From NCBI RefSeq assembly GCF_964355755.1, contig NC_092670.1, positions 28,447,795-28,511,794 on the forward strand: a stretch of DNA of 64,000 nt, in the 5' to 3' direction. Source of the stretch: Antedon mediterranea (Eukaryota > Echinodermata > Crinoidea > Comatulida > Antedonidae). The stretch's first letter is position 1. Each line of letters starts with the position of its first letter. The position numbers and the translations under genes are program-made. Positions 34,201 through 47,700 of the stretch are shown here, piece after piece. Under the pieces are notes generated by a model. That model did not search any database. It saw only the letters and a list, made by a program, of their open reading frames with translations, and was not told where the DNA came from.

Positions 34201-36690
34201 TTGTGTGAATAATTTTTGTCGAAATGCTCAAAATGGTCAAAAACGTTTTTAAATACGATATTAAGCTATTTTGTGCTCTTTGATGTTTTTGTGTGAAAAG
34301 TTTTATCGAAATGCTCAAAATGTTCTAAAACGGTTTCTAATGTGATTTTAAGCACTTTGATGTTTTTATGTTAACGACTTTTTTCGAAAATCACAAAATG
34401 GTCTAAAATGTCTCAAAATGCGATTTCAAGCTATTCTTAGCACTTTGGTGTTTTTATGTTAACAAGTTTTTTCGAAAATCACAAAATGGTCTAAAACGTC
34501 TCCAAATGCGATTTGAAGCTATTCTGTACACTTTGCTGTTTAGTGTGAATAATTTTTGTCAAAATGCTCAAAATGGTCAAAAACGTTTTTAAATACTATA
34601 TTAAGCTATTTTGTGCTCTTTGATGTTTTTGTGTGAAAAGTTTTATCGAAATGCTCAAAATGGTCTAAAACGGTTTCTAATGTGATTTTAAGCACTTTGA
34701 TGTTTTTATGTTAACAACTTTTTTAGAACATTACAAAATGGTCTAAAACGTCTCCAAATGCGATTTGAAGCAATTCTAAGCACTTTGGTGTTTTTTATGT
34801 TAACAAGTTTTTTCGAAAATCACAAAATGGTCTAAAACGTCTCCAAATGCGATTTGAAGCTATTATAAGCAATTTGGTGTTTTTATGTTAACAAGTTTTT
34901 TCGAAAATCACAAAATGGTCTAAAACGTCTCCAAATGCGATTTGAAGCTATTCTAAGCACTTTGGTGTTTTTATGTTAACAAGTTTTTTCGAAAATCACA
35001 AATTGGTATAAAACGTCTCCAAATGCGATTTGAAGCTATTTTAAGCACTTTGGTGTTTTTGTGTAACCAAGTTTTTTCGAAAATCACAAAAGGATCTATA
35101 ATGTCTCAAAATGCGATTTGAAGCTATTCTGTACACTTTGATGCTTTTATGTTAACAAGTTTTTTCGAAAATCACAAAATGGTCTAAAACGTCTCCAAAT
35201 GCGATTTGAAGCTTTTCTAAGCACTTTGGTGTTTTTATGTTTACAAGTTTTTTCGAAAATCACAAAATGGTCTAAAACGTCTCCAAATTCGATTTGAAGC
35301 TATTCTAAGCACTTTGGTGTTTTTATGTTAACAACTTTTTTAGAAAATCACAAAATGGTCTAAAACGGTTTCTAATGTGATTTTAAGCACTTTGATGTTT
35401 TTATGTTAACAACTTTTTTAGAAAATCACAAAATGGTCTAAAACGTCTCCAAATGCGATTTGAAGCAATTCTAAGCACTTTGGTGTTTTTATGGTAACGA
35501 GTTTTTTTGAATATCACAAAATGGTCTAAAATGTCTCCAAATGCGATTTGAAGCTTTTCTAAGCACTTTGGTGTTTTTATGTTTACAAGTTTTTTCGAAA
35601 ATCACAAATTGGTCTAAAACCTCCAAATGCGATTTGAAGCTATTCTAAGCACTTTGGTGTTTTTATGTTAACAAGTTTTTTCGAAAATCACAAAATGGTC
35701 TAAAACGTCTCCAAATGCGATTTGAAGCTATTTTAAGCACTTTGGTGTTTTTGTGGAACCAAGTTTTTTCGAAAATCACAAAAGGGTCTATAATGTCTCA
35801 AAAAGCGATTTGAAGCTATTCTGTACACTTTGATGTTTTTATGTTAACAAGTTTTTTCGAAAATCACAAAATGGTCTAAAACGTCTCCAAATGCGATTTG
35901 AAGCTATTCTGTACACTTTGCTGTTTAGTGTGAATAATTTTTGTCAAAATGCTCAAAATGGTCAAAAACGTTTTTAAATACTATATTAAGCTATTTTGTG
36001 CTCTTTGATGTTTTTGTGTGAAAAGTTTTATCGAAATGCTCAAAATGGTCTAAAACGGTTTCTAATGTGATTTTAAGCACTTTGATGTTTTTATGTTAAC
36101 AACTTTTTTAGAAAATCACATAATGGTCTAAAACGTCTCCAAATGCGATTTGAAGCAATTAAAAGCACTTTGGTGTTTTTATGGTAACGAGTTATTTCGA
36201 AAATCACAAAATGGTCTAAAACGTCTCCAAATGCGATTTTAAGCTATTCTAAGCACTTTGGTGTTTTTATGTTAACAAGTTTTTTCGAAAATCACAAAAT
36301 GGTCTAAAACGTCTCCAAATGCGATTTGAAGCTATTTTAAGCACTTTGGTGTTTTTGTGTAACCAAGTTTTTTCGAAAATCACAAAAGGGTCTAAAATGT
36401 CTCAAAATGCGATTTGAAGCTATTCTGTACACTTTGATGTTTTTATGTTAACAAGTTTTTTCGAAAGTCACAAAATGGTCTAAAACGTCTCCAAATGCGA
36501 TTTGAAGCTATTCTAAGCACTTTGGTGTTTTTATGTTAACAAGTTTTTTCGAAAATCACAAAATGGTCTAAAATGTCTCCAAATGCGATTTCAAGCTATT
36601 CTTAGCACTTTGGTGTTTTTATGTTAACAAGTTTTTTCGAAAATCACAAAATGGTCTAAAACGTCTCCAAATGCGATTTGAAGCTATTCT
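31254..36690 (-). repeat. 88-bp satellite, reverse block 3a
   Basis: From TTTTTTCGAAAGTCAC onward, every monomer is in the opposite orientation (TTCGAAAATCACAAAATGGT, then CGTCTCCAAATGCGATTTGA). There is no spacer at the switch. Cassettes near 32080, 32600, 34590 and 35980 are of the ACTATATT type, matching a variant found in block 2; that at 34250 is ACGATATT. Open frames such as 33066-33320 simply span three monomers. Confidence 0.9.
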
Positions 36691-36710
36691 GATTGATTGA
36701 TTGATTGAAT
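36691..36710 (-). repeat. LINE 3' terminal (AATC)n tail
   Basis: On the minus strand the element ends in four CAATC-type tetranucleotide repeats rather than poly(A). Short 3' microsatellites are known in CR1/L2-like LINEs. The stretch from here to 36975 is AT-rich 3' UTR. Confidence 0.65.
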
Positions 36711-36975
36711 TTATTTGATGCTCAACATTAAAATAACAAACAGACAAAAGACAAAATAACGAGCATCAGGAACACCCATTAGGCCGGAAAAACCAGCCCA
36801 TTTCCAATGGGGTCCAAATTGCACATAACAAACAAGAGAAAATACAACATTAATAAAACTAAAAATATATAAATATACATTAAAATAAAGCCCAGTAAAA
36901 CAGAAAAATTAAAAGAGAAAGCAAACAAGAAATAAGAAAAATTGCACGTAATCAAGACCATTATAGTTATCAAAA

Positions 36976-37740
36976 TTATTCTAAATATAAAATATTGCGT
37001 TCAAAATGTTTTTTAATATGAGATTTGAAGGTAGTTAAGTTGGAAATTAATTTTAAGTTTGATGGAAGAGCGTTCCAGTCTTTGATGGCAGAGAAGAAAA
37101 AAGTAGAATGAGACTGTTTATTTCCTTTAAGTAGAGGTAAAACCAGATTAACATTACGTTGGCGTGTGTTATGTGTGTGGATTGTGGATGTCCGTGAGAA
37201 ATGTTCAGATAGATATGGAGCTGCATTGTTATTGACAATTTTATGAACATTACAAAGCCTGAGAAATTTTACTCTACTTTCCACCTTAAGCATGCCAATG
37301 TCTGATAACTCCTTCTGACCAATATGAGATCGTGGTCCGAAACCGTAAATAAAACGCACAAATTTGTTCTGAGTGGTCTGTAGTTTTTGCTTCAAAACTT
37401 TGTCAATACCTTCATACCAAGTCGAAGCACAGTAATCAAACAAGCATTGAATTAAGGCAGAGCATAACAGTTTTTTTGTGTTTTTGTCCAAGCAACTAGC
37501 CTGACGATATAAATACCTTAATCTACTATTCGCCTTTTTTATAACACTTTTGGCGATGTTGTTACAAGAGGCAGAACTATCAAGTTCTATACCTAAATAT
37601 TTTACTGACTTAGAACCCGTTAAAGTAAGGCCATGAGAAATAATATTGAAAGATCGTAAACGTTGAAGTCGTTTTTGGGTACAAAATATGATAGATTCAG
37701 TTTTACTGATATTGATAGATAGTTTGTTATCGACAAGCCA
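36976..37740 (-). pseudogene. LINE reverse transcriptase, C-terminal 254 residues only
   Basis: An uninterrupted frame begins at the truncation point with WLVDNKLSINISKTESI, the conserved region after the catalytic palm motif. VKYLGIELDSS, the typical thumb-region motif, follows. The post-RT segment has LIQCLFDYCASTWYEG, LQTTQNKFVRFIYG, TRQRNVNLVLP and FFFSAIKDWNALPSNLK, as in CR1/Jockey-type elements. The frame ends at 36976. The endonuclease, palm (catalytic Asp pair) and any ORF1 are absent, so it is inactive. Its openness over 254 codons in non-coding satellite suggests recent insertion. The 171-residue version starting at 37491 is not a real start. Confidence 0.8.
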
Positions 37741-40700
37741 TTTGGTGTTTTTATGTTAACAAGTTTTTCGAAAATCACAAAATGGTGTAAAACGTCTCCA
37801 AATGCGATTTGAAGCTATTCTAAGCACTTTGGTGTTTTTATGTTAACAAGTTTTTTCGAAAATCACAAAATGGTCTAAAACGTCTCCAAATGCGATTTGA
37901 AGCAATTCTAAGCACTTTGGTGTTTTTATGGTAACGAGTTTTTTTGAATATCACAAAATGGTTTAAAATGTCTCCAAATGCGATTTGAAGCTTTTCTAAG
38001 CACTTTGGTGTTTTTATGGTAACGAGTTATTTCGAAAATCACAAAATGGTCTAAAACGTCTCCAAATGCGATTTGAAGCTATTCTGTACACTTTGCTGTT
38101 TTGTGTGAATAATTTTTGTCAAAATGCTCAAAATGGTCAAAAACGTTTTTAAATACTATATTAAGCTATTTTGTGCTCTTTGATGTTTTTGTGTGAAAAG
38201 TTTTATCGAAATGCTCAAAATGGTCTAAAACGGTTTCTAATGTGATTTTAAGCACTTTGATGTTTTTATGTTAACAACTTTTTTAGAAAATTACAAAATG
38301 GTCTAAAACGTCTCCAAATGCGATTTGAAGCAATTCTAAGCACTTTGGTGTTTTTTATGTTAACAAGTTTTTTCGAAAATCACAAAATGGTCTAAAACGT
38401 CTCCAAATGCGATTTGAAGCTATTCTAAGCACTTTGGTGTTTTTATGTTAACAAGTTTTTTCGAAAATCACAAAATGGTCTAAAACGTCTCCAAATGCGA
38501 TTTGAAGCTATTCTAAGCACTTTGGTGTTTTTATGTTAACAAGTTTTTTCGAAATTCACAAAATGGTTTAAAACGTCTCCAAATGCGATTTGAAGCTATT
38601 TTAAGCACTTTGGTGTTTTTGTGTAACCAAGTTTTTTCGAAAATCACAAAAGGATCTATAATGTCTCCAAATGCGATTTGAAGCTTTTCTAAGCACTTTG
38701 GTGTTTTTATGTTTACAAGTTTTTTTCGAAAATCACAAAATGGTCTAAAACGTCTCAAAATTCGATTTGAAGCTATTCTAAGCACTTTGGTGTTTTTATG
38801 TTAACAACTTTTTTAGAAAATCACAAAATGGTCTAAAACGGTTTCTAATGTGATTTTAAGCACTTTGATGTTTTTATGGTAACGAGTTATTTCGAAAATC
38901 ACAAAATGGTCTAAAACGTCTCCAAATGCGATTTTAAGCTATTCTAAGCACTTTGGTGTTTTTATGTTAACAAGTTTTTTCGAAAATCACAAAATGGTCT
39001 AAAACGTCTCCAAATGCGATTTGAAGCTATTTTAAGCACTTTGGTGTTTTTATGTTAACAAGTTTTTTCGAAAATCACAAAATGGTCTAAAACGTCTCCA
39101 AATGCGATTTGAAGCAATTCTAAGCACTTTGGTGTTTTTATGGTAACGAGTTTTTTTGAATATCACAAAATGGTTTAAAATGTCTCCAAATGCGATTTGA
39201 AGCTATTCTGTACACTTTGATGTTTTTATGTTAACAAGTTTTTTCGAAAGTCACAAAATGGTCTAAAACGTCTCCAAATGCGATTTGAAGCTATTCTAAG
39301 CACTTTGCTGTTTTGTGTGAATAATTTTTGTCAAAATGCTCAAAATGGTCAAAAACGTTTTTAAATACTATATTAAGCTATTTTGTGCTCTTTGATGTTT
39401 TTGTGTGAAAAGTTTTATCGAAATGCTCAAAATGGTCTAAAACGGTTTCTAATGTGATTTTAAGCACTTTGATGTTTTTATGTTAACAACTTTTTTAGAA
39501 AATTACAAAATGGTCTAAAACGTCTCCAAATGCGATTTGAAGCAATTCTAAGCACTTTGGTGTTTTTTATGTTAACAAGTTTTTTCGAAAATCACAAAAT
39601 GGTCTAAAACGTCTCCAAATGCGATTTGAAGCTATTCTAAGCACTTTGGTGTTTTTATGTTAACAAGTTTTTTCGAAAATCACAAAATGGTCTAAAACGT
39701 CTCCAAATGCGATTTGAAGCTATTCTAAGCACTTTGGTGTTTTTATGTTAACAAGTTTTTTCGAAAATCACAAAATGGTTTAAAACGTCTCCAAATGCGA
39801 TTTGAAGCTATTTTAAGCACTTTGGTGTTTTTGTGTAACCAAGTTTTTTCGAAAATCACAAAAGGATCTATAATGTCTCCAAATGCGATTTGAAGCTTTT
39901 CTAAGCACTTTGGTGTTTTTATGTTTACAAGTTTTTTTCGAAAATCACAAAATGGTCTAAAACGTCTCAAAATTCGATTTGAAGCTATTCTAAGCACTTT
40001 GGTGTTTTTATGTTAACAACTTTTTTAGAAAATCACAAAATGGTCTAAAACGGTTTCTAATGTGATTTTAAGCACTTTGATGTTTTTATGGTAACGAGTT
40101 ATTTCGAAAATCACAAAATGGTCTAAAACGTCTCCAAATGCGATTTTAAGCTATTCTAAGCACTTTGGTGTTTTTATGTTAACAAGTTTTTTCGAAAATC
40201 ACAAAATGGTCTAAAACGTCTCCAAATGCGATTTGAAGCTATTTTAAGCACTTTGGTGTTTTTGTGTAACCAAGTTTTTTCGAAAATCACAAAAGGGTCT
40301 AAAATGTCTCAAAATGCGATTTGAAGCTATTCTGTACACTTTGATGTTTTTATGTTAACAAGTTTTTTCGAAAGTCACAAAATGGTCTAAAACGTCTCCA
40401 AATGCGATTTGAAGCTATTCTAAGCACTTTGGTGTTTTTATGTTAACAACTTTTTTAGAAAATCACAAAATGGTCTAAAACGTCTCCAAATGCGATTTGA
40501 AGCTATTCTAAGCAATTTGGTGTTTTTATGTTAACAAGTTTTTTCGAAAATCACAAAATGGTGTAAAACGTCTCCAAATGCGATTTGAAGCTATTCTAAG
40601 CACTTTGGTGTTTTTATGTTAACAAGTTTTTTCGAAAATCACAAAATGGTGTAAAACGTCTCCAAATGCGATTTTAAGCTATTCTAAGCAATTTGGTGTT

Positions 40701-41271
40701 TTTATGTTAACAAGTTTTTTCGAAAATCACAAAATGGTCTAAAACGTCTCCAAATGCGATTTGAAGCTATTCTGTACACTTTGCTGTTTTGTGTGAATAA
40801 TTTTTGTCGAAATGCTCAAAATGGTCAAAAACGTTTTTAAATACGATATTAAGCTATTTTGTGCTCTTTGATGTTTTTGTGTGAAAAGTTTTATCGAAAT
40901 GCTCAAAATGTTCTAAAACGGTTTCTAATGTGATTTTAAGCACTTTGATGTTTTTATGTTAACGAATTTTTTCTAAAATCACAAAATGGTCTAAAATGTC
41001 TCAAAATGCGATTTCAAGCTATTCTTAGCACTTTGGTGTTTTTATGTTAACAAGTTTTTTCGAAAATCACAAAATGGTCTAAAACGTCTCCAAATGCGAT
41101 TTGAAGCTATTCTGTACACTTTGCTGTTTAGTGTGAATAATTTTTGTCAAAATGCTCAAAATGGTCAAAAACGTTTTTAAATACTATATTAAGCTATTTT
41201 GTGCTCTTTGATGTTTTTGTGTGAAAAGTTTTATCGAAATGCTCAAAATGGTCTAAAACGGTTTCTAATGT
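37741..41271 (-). repeat. 88-bp satellite, reverse block 3b
   Basis: It continues block 3a past the LINE. Cassettes lie near 38150, 39360, 40840 and 41180. The segment from about 38280 to 38960 recurs at about 39490 to 40170 (offset about 1212 bp) with the same private variants (TTTAGAAAATTACAAAATGG, AAAATTCGATTTG). The block ends in a 77-bp type monomer joined to a T-array T run. Confidence 0.9.
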
Positions 41272-41701
41272 TATTTTTTTTTCTTTTTTTTTTATTTGAA
41301 AATAAATATTGTCTTTGAAAGTGAGATATTTTTATTGTTTTAAATGTCAAGCCTAACAAAGTGGACCTTTTTTTAAATCAGAAACAAAGTTGCATAACAT
41401 CATTTTACATTGATGGATCATTCATTTCATATAAATAGACTATTATCAGCTCTTCACTCATCTACTGGTTTGTGGCGTAACTGGTAATGCTCAGGTTTGA
41501 TGTCTCTCAGGAGTGGGTTCAAACCTCTATGAATATTTTTTTTTTTTTTTTTTTATTTGAAAATAAATATTGTTTTTGAAAGTGAGATATTTTTATGGTT
41601 TTAAATGTCAAGCCAAACCAAGTGGACCTTTTTTTAAATCAGAAACAAAGTTGCATAACATCATTTTACATTGATGGATCATTCATTTAATATAAATAGA
41701 C
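41272..41701 (+). repeat. T-array fragment in reverse orientation
   Basis: About 1.6 T units are inverted relative to all others. One tRNA-like sequence is on the plus strand (about 41462-41530), with A box TGGCGTAACTGG, B box GGTTCAAACC and a long T-run terminator. Both units are of the T2 subfamily. The left edge lies in a T-run terminator and the right edge is a direct orientation flip. Confidence 0.75.
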
Positions 41702-44700
41702 CGCTACCGAGAGCACTCAAACCTGGGCATTACCCGTTACGCCACAAACCAGTAGATAACTGAAGAGCTGATAATAGTCTATTTATATGAAATTAATGAT
41801 CAATCAATGAAAAATAATGCCATGCAACTTTGTTTCTGATTTTAAAAAAGGTTCACTTGTTTAGGCCTGACATTTACAACCCTCAAAATATCTCACTTTC
41901 AAAAACAATATTTATTTTCAATTAAAAAAAAAGAAAGAAAAAAAATATTCGTAGAAGTTCGAACCCACTACTGCGAGAACTCAAACCTGAGCACTACCGG
42001 TTACGCCACAAACCAGTAGATGAGTGAAGAGCTGATAATAGTCTATTTATATGAAATGAATGATCCATCAATGTAAAATGATGTTATGCAACTTTGTTTC
42101 TGATTTTAAAAAAGGTCCACTTGGTTAGGCTTGACATTTAAAACCATAAAAATATCTCACTTTTAAAAACAATATTTATTTTCAAATAAAAAAAAAAGAA
42201 AAAAAAATATTCATAGAGGTTTGAACCCACTACTGATCTGAGAGAACTCAAACCTGAGCATTACCGGTTACGCCACAAACCAGTAGGTGAGTGAAGAGCT
42301 GATAATAGTCTATTTATATGAAATGCTGAATAATCCATCAATGTAAAATGATGTTATGCAACTTTGTTTCTGATTTTAAAAAAGGTCCACTTGGTTAGGC
42401 TTGACATTTAAAACCATAAAAATATCTCACTTTCAAAAACAATATTTATTTTCAAATAAAAAAAAAAAAAAAAAATATCCCTAGAAGTTCGAACCCACTA
42501 TTGAAATCACTCAAACCTGAGCATTACCCGTTACGCCGCAAACCAGTATATGACTGAAGAGCTGATAATAGTCTATTTATATGAAATGGATGATCAATCA
42601 ATGAAAAATAATGCCATACAACTTCGTTTCTGATTTTAAAAAAGGTTCACTTGTTTAGGCCTGACATTTACAACCCTCAAAATATCTCACTTTCAAAAAC
42701 AATATTTATTTTCAATTAAAAAAAAAAAGAAAAAAAGTACCCGTATAGGTTCGAACCCACTACTGAGAGCACTCAAACCTGAGCATTACCCGTTACGCCA
42801 CAAACCAGTAGATGACTGAGGAGCTGATAATAGTCTATATATATGAAATAAATGATCAATCAATGAAAAATAATGCCATGCAACTTTGTTTCTGATTTTA
42901 AAAAAGGTCCACTTGTTTAGGCCTGATTTTTACAACCCTCAAAATATCTCACTTTCCCTAGAGGTTCGAACCCACTACTGAGAGCACTCAAACATGAGCA
43001 TTATCCGTTACGCCACAAACCAGTAGATGACTGAGGAGCTGATAATAGTCTATTTATATAAAATGAATGATCAATCAATGAAAAATAATGCCATGCAACT
43101 TTGTTTCAGATTTTAAAAAAGGTCCACTTTTTTAGGCCTGACATTTACAACCCTCAAAATATCTCACTTTCAAAAACAATATTTATTGTCAATTAAAAAA
43201 AAGAAAAGAAAAAAAATATTCGTAGAAGTTCGAACCCACTACTGAGAGAACTCAAACCTGAGCACTACTGGTTACCCCGCAAACCAGTAGATGACTGAAG
43301 AGCTGATAACAGTCTATTTATATGAAATGAATGATCAATCAATGTAAAATGATGTTATGAAACTTTGTTTCTGATTTTTAAAAAGATCCATTTGTTTAGG
43401 CCTGACATTCACAACCCTAAAAAATATCTCATTTAAAAAAAAAATATTATTTTCAATAAGAAAAAAAAAGCAATATCCCTAGAGGTTGGAACCCGCTATT
43501 CAGAGCACTCAAACCTGGGTATTACCCGTTACGCCACAAACCAGTAGATGAGTCTACTGATAATAGTCTATTTATATGAAATGAATGATCCATCAATGTA
43601 AAATGATGTTATGCAACTTTGTTTCTTATTTTAAAAAAGATCCATTTGTTTAGGCTTGACATTTAAAACCATAAAAATATCTCACTTTCAAAAACAATAT
43701 TTATTTTCAAATAAAAACAAAAGAAAAAAAAATATTCATAGAGGTTTGAACCCACTACTGAGAGAACTCAAACCTGAGCATTACAGGTTACGCCACAAAC
43801 CAGTAGATGAGTGAAGAGCTGATAATAGTCTATTTATATGAAATGCTGAATAATCCATCAATGTAAAATGATGTTATGCAACTTTGTTTCTGATTTTAAA
43901 AAAGGTCCACTTGGTTAGGCTTGACATTTAAAACCATAAAAATATCTCACTTTCAAAAACAATATTTATTTTCAAATAAAAAAAATAAAAAAATATCCCT
44001 AGAAGTTCGAACCCACTATTGAAATCACTCAAACCTGAGCATTACCCGTTACGCCGCAAACCAGTATATGACTGAAGAGCTGATAATAGTCTATTTATAT
44101 GAAATGGATGATCAATCAATGAAAAATAATGCCATGCAACTTTGTTTCTGATTTTAAAAAAGGTTCACTTGTTTAGGCCTGACATTTACAACCCTCAAAA
44201 TATCTCACTTTCAAAAACAATATTTATTTTCAATTAAAAAAAAAAGAAACAAAATATCCGTAGAGGTTCGAACCCACTAGTGAGAGCACTCAAACTTGAG
44301 TATTAGCCGTTACGCCACAAACCAGTAGATGACTAAAGAGCTGATAATACTCTATTTATATGAAATAAATAATAAATCAATGACAAAAAATGCCATGCAA
44401 CTTTGTTTCTGATTTTAAAAAAGGTCCACTTGTTTAGGGCCTGACATTTACAACCCTCAAAATATCTCACTTTCAAAAACTATATTTATTTTCAATTTTA
44501 AAAAAAAATCCCTAGAGGTTCGAACACACTACTGAGAGCACTCAAACCTGAGCATTATTCGTTACGCCACAAACCAGTAGATGACTGAGGAGCTGATAAT
44601 AGTCTATTTATATGAAATGAATGATCAGTCAATGAAAAATAATGCCATGCAACTTTGTTTCTGGTTTTAAAAAAGGTCCACTTGTTTAGGCCTGACATTT

Positions 44701-47700
44701 ACAACCCTCAAAATATCTCACTTTCAAAAACAATATTTATTGTCAATTAAAAAAAAAAAAGATAAAAAATATTCGTAGAGGTTCGAACCCACTACTGCGA
44801 GACCTCAAACCTGAGCACTACCGGTTACGTCACAAACCAGTAGATGACTGAAGAGCTGATAACAGTCTATTTATATGAAATGAATGATCAATCAATGAAA
44901 AATAATGCCATGCAACTTTGTTTCTGATTGAAAAAAATGTCCAGTTGTTTAGGCCTGACATTTACAACCCTAAAAATATCTCACTTTCAAAAACAATATT
45001 TATTTTCAAATAAAAAAAAACAAAAAAACATTCCTAGAGGTTTGAACCCACTACTGAGAGGACTCAAACCTGAACATTACCGGTTACGCCACCAACCAGT
45101 AGATGAGTGAACGAGCTGATAATAGTCTATTTATATGAAATGAATGATCCAGCAATGTAAAATTATGTTATTCAACTTTGTTTCTGATTTAAAAAAAGGT
45201 TCACTTGGTTAGGCTTGACATTTAAAACCATAAAAATATGTCACTTTCAAAAACAATATTATTTTCAAATAAAAAAAAAAAGAAAAAAAATATCCCTAGA
45301 AGTTCGAACCCACTATTGAAATCACCCAAACCTGAGCATTACCCGTTACGCCGCGAACCAGTATATGACTGAAGAGCTGATAATAGTCTATTTATATGAA
45401 ATGGATGATCAATCAATGAAAAATAATGCCATGCAACTTTGTTTCTGATTTTAAAGAAGGTTCACTTGTTTAGGCCTGCAACAACACCCAAAATATCTCA
45501 CTTTCAAAAACAATATTTATTTTCAAGTAAAAAAAAAGAAAGAAAAAAAATATTCGTAGAGGTTCGAACCCACTACTGAGAGCATTCAAGCCTGAGCATT
45601 ACCCGTTACACCACAAACCAGTATATGACTGAAGAGCTGATAACAGTCTATTTATATGAAATGAATGATCAATCAATGCAAAATGATGTTATGAAACTTT
45701 GTTTCTGATTGAAAAAAATGTCCACTTGTTTATGCCTGCAACAACACCCAAAATATCTCACTTTCAAAAACAATATTTATTTTCAAGTAAAAAAAAAAGA
45801 AAGAAAAAAAATATTCGTAGAGGTTCGAACCCACTACTGCGAGAACTCAAACCTGAGCACTACCGGTTACGCCACAAACCAGTAGATGAGTGAAGAGCTG
45901 ATAATAGTCTATTTATATGAAATGAATGATCCATCAATGTAAAATGATGTTATGCAACTTTGTATCTGATTTAAAAAAAGGTCCACTTGGTTAGGCTTGA
46001 CAATTAAAACCATAAAAATATCTCACTTTCAAAAACAATATTTATTTTCAAATAAAAAAAAAATTAAAAAAAATTTCATAGAGGTTTGAACCCACTACTG
46101 AGAGAACTCAAACCTGAGCATTACCGGTTACGCCACAAACCAGTAGATGAGTGAAGAGCTGATAATAGTCTATTTATATGAAATGCTGAATAATCCATCA
46201 ATGTAAAATGATGTTATGCAACTTTGTTTCTGATTTAAAAAAAGGTCCACTTGGTTAGGCTTGACATTTAAAACCATAAAAATATCTCACTTTCAAAAAC
46301 AATATTTATTTTCAAATAAAAAAAAAAGAAAAAAAAATATTCATAGAGGTTTGAACCCACTACTGAGAGAACTCAAACCTGAGCATTACCGGTTACGCCA
46401 CAAACCAGTAGATGAGTGAAGAGCTGATAATAGTCTATTTATATGAAATGCTGAATAATCCATCAATGTAAAATGATGTTATGCAACTTTGTTTCTGATT
46501 TAAAAAAGGTCCACTTGGTTAGGCTTGACATTTAAAACCATAAAAATATCTCACTTTCAAAAACAATATTTATTTAAAAAAAAAAAAAAAAAAAGAAATA
46601 TCCCTAGAAGTTCGAACCCACTATTGAAATCACTCAAACCTGAGCATTACCCGTTACGCCGCAAACCAGTATATGACTGAAGAGCTGATAATAGTCTATT
46701 TATGTGAAATGGATGATCAATCAATGAAAAATAATGCCATGCAACTTTGTTTCTGATTTTAAAAAAGGTTCACTTGTTTAGTCCTGACATTTACAACCCT
46801 CAAAATATCTCTCTTTCAAAAACAATATTTATTTTCAATTAAAAAAAAAAGAAACAAAATATCCGTAGAGGTTCGAACCACTAGTGAGACCACTCAAACT
46901 TGAGTATTAGCCGTTACGCCACAAACCAGTAGATGACTGAAGAGCTGATAATACTCTATTTATATGAAATAAATAATAAATCAATGAAAAATAATGCCAT
47001 GCAACTTTGTTTCTGATTTTAAAAAAAGGTCCACTTGTTTAGGCCTGACATTTACAACCCTCAAAATATCTCATTTCAAAAACAATGTTTATTTTCAATT
47101 TAAAAAAAAAAGAAAAAAGAATCCCTAGAGGTTCGACCCACTACTCAGAGCACTCAAACCTGAGCATTGCCCGTTACGCCGCAAACCAGTATATGACTGA
47201 AGAGCTGATAATAGTCTATTTATATGAAATGGATGATCAATCAATGAAAAATAATGCCATGCAACTTTGTTTCTGATTTTAAAAAAGGTTCGCTAGTTTA
47301 GGCCTGACAGTTGCAACCCTCAAAATATCTCACTTTCAAAAACAATATTTATTTTCAATTAAAAAAAGAAGAAAGGAAATATCCCTAGAGGTTCGAACCC
47401 ACTACTGCGAACACTCAAACCTGAGCATTACCCGTTACGCCACAAACCAGTAGATGACTGAGTAGCTGATACTAGTCTATATATATGAAATGAATAATCA
47501 ATCAATGAAAAATAATGCCATGCAACTTTGTTTCTGATTTTTAAAAATGTCCACTTGTTTAGGCCTGACATTTACAACCCTCAAAATATCTCACTTTTAA
47601 AAAACAATATTTATTTTCAATTTAAAAGAAAAAAGAAAAAACAATATCCCTAGAGGTTCGACCCACTACTCAGAGCACTCAAACCTGAGCATTACCCGTT

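Larger units (their letters stand above)
36691..37740 (-). mobile_element. 5'-truncated non-LTR retrotransposon (LINE) in the satellite
   Basis: The element reads on the minus strand. It interrupts the reverse satellite after GAAGCTATTCT and the satellite resumes at ATTTGGTGTTT. It holds the 3' end of a reverse transcriptase frame (36976-37740), a 3' UTR, and a terminal tetranucleotide run. About 5-7 bp of the expected monomer are missing and no target duplication is seen. The protein motifs fit the Jockey/CR1/L2 group of LINEs. Confidence 0.8.

Noticed and set aside
36779-36973. 64-codon hydrophobic frame downstream of the LINE RT
   Set aside because: It lies in the AT-rich LINE 3' UTR; hydrophobicity reflects T-rich codons.
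33066-39997. 84-codon minus frames at 33066, 38531 and 39743 with near-identical proteins
   Set aside because: They are three monomers of satellite read through (3 x 88 bp); similarity comes from repeat duplication, and codon frames shift each monomer.
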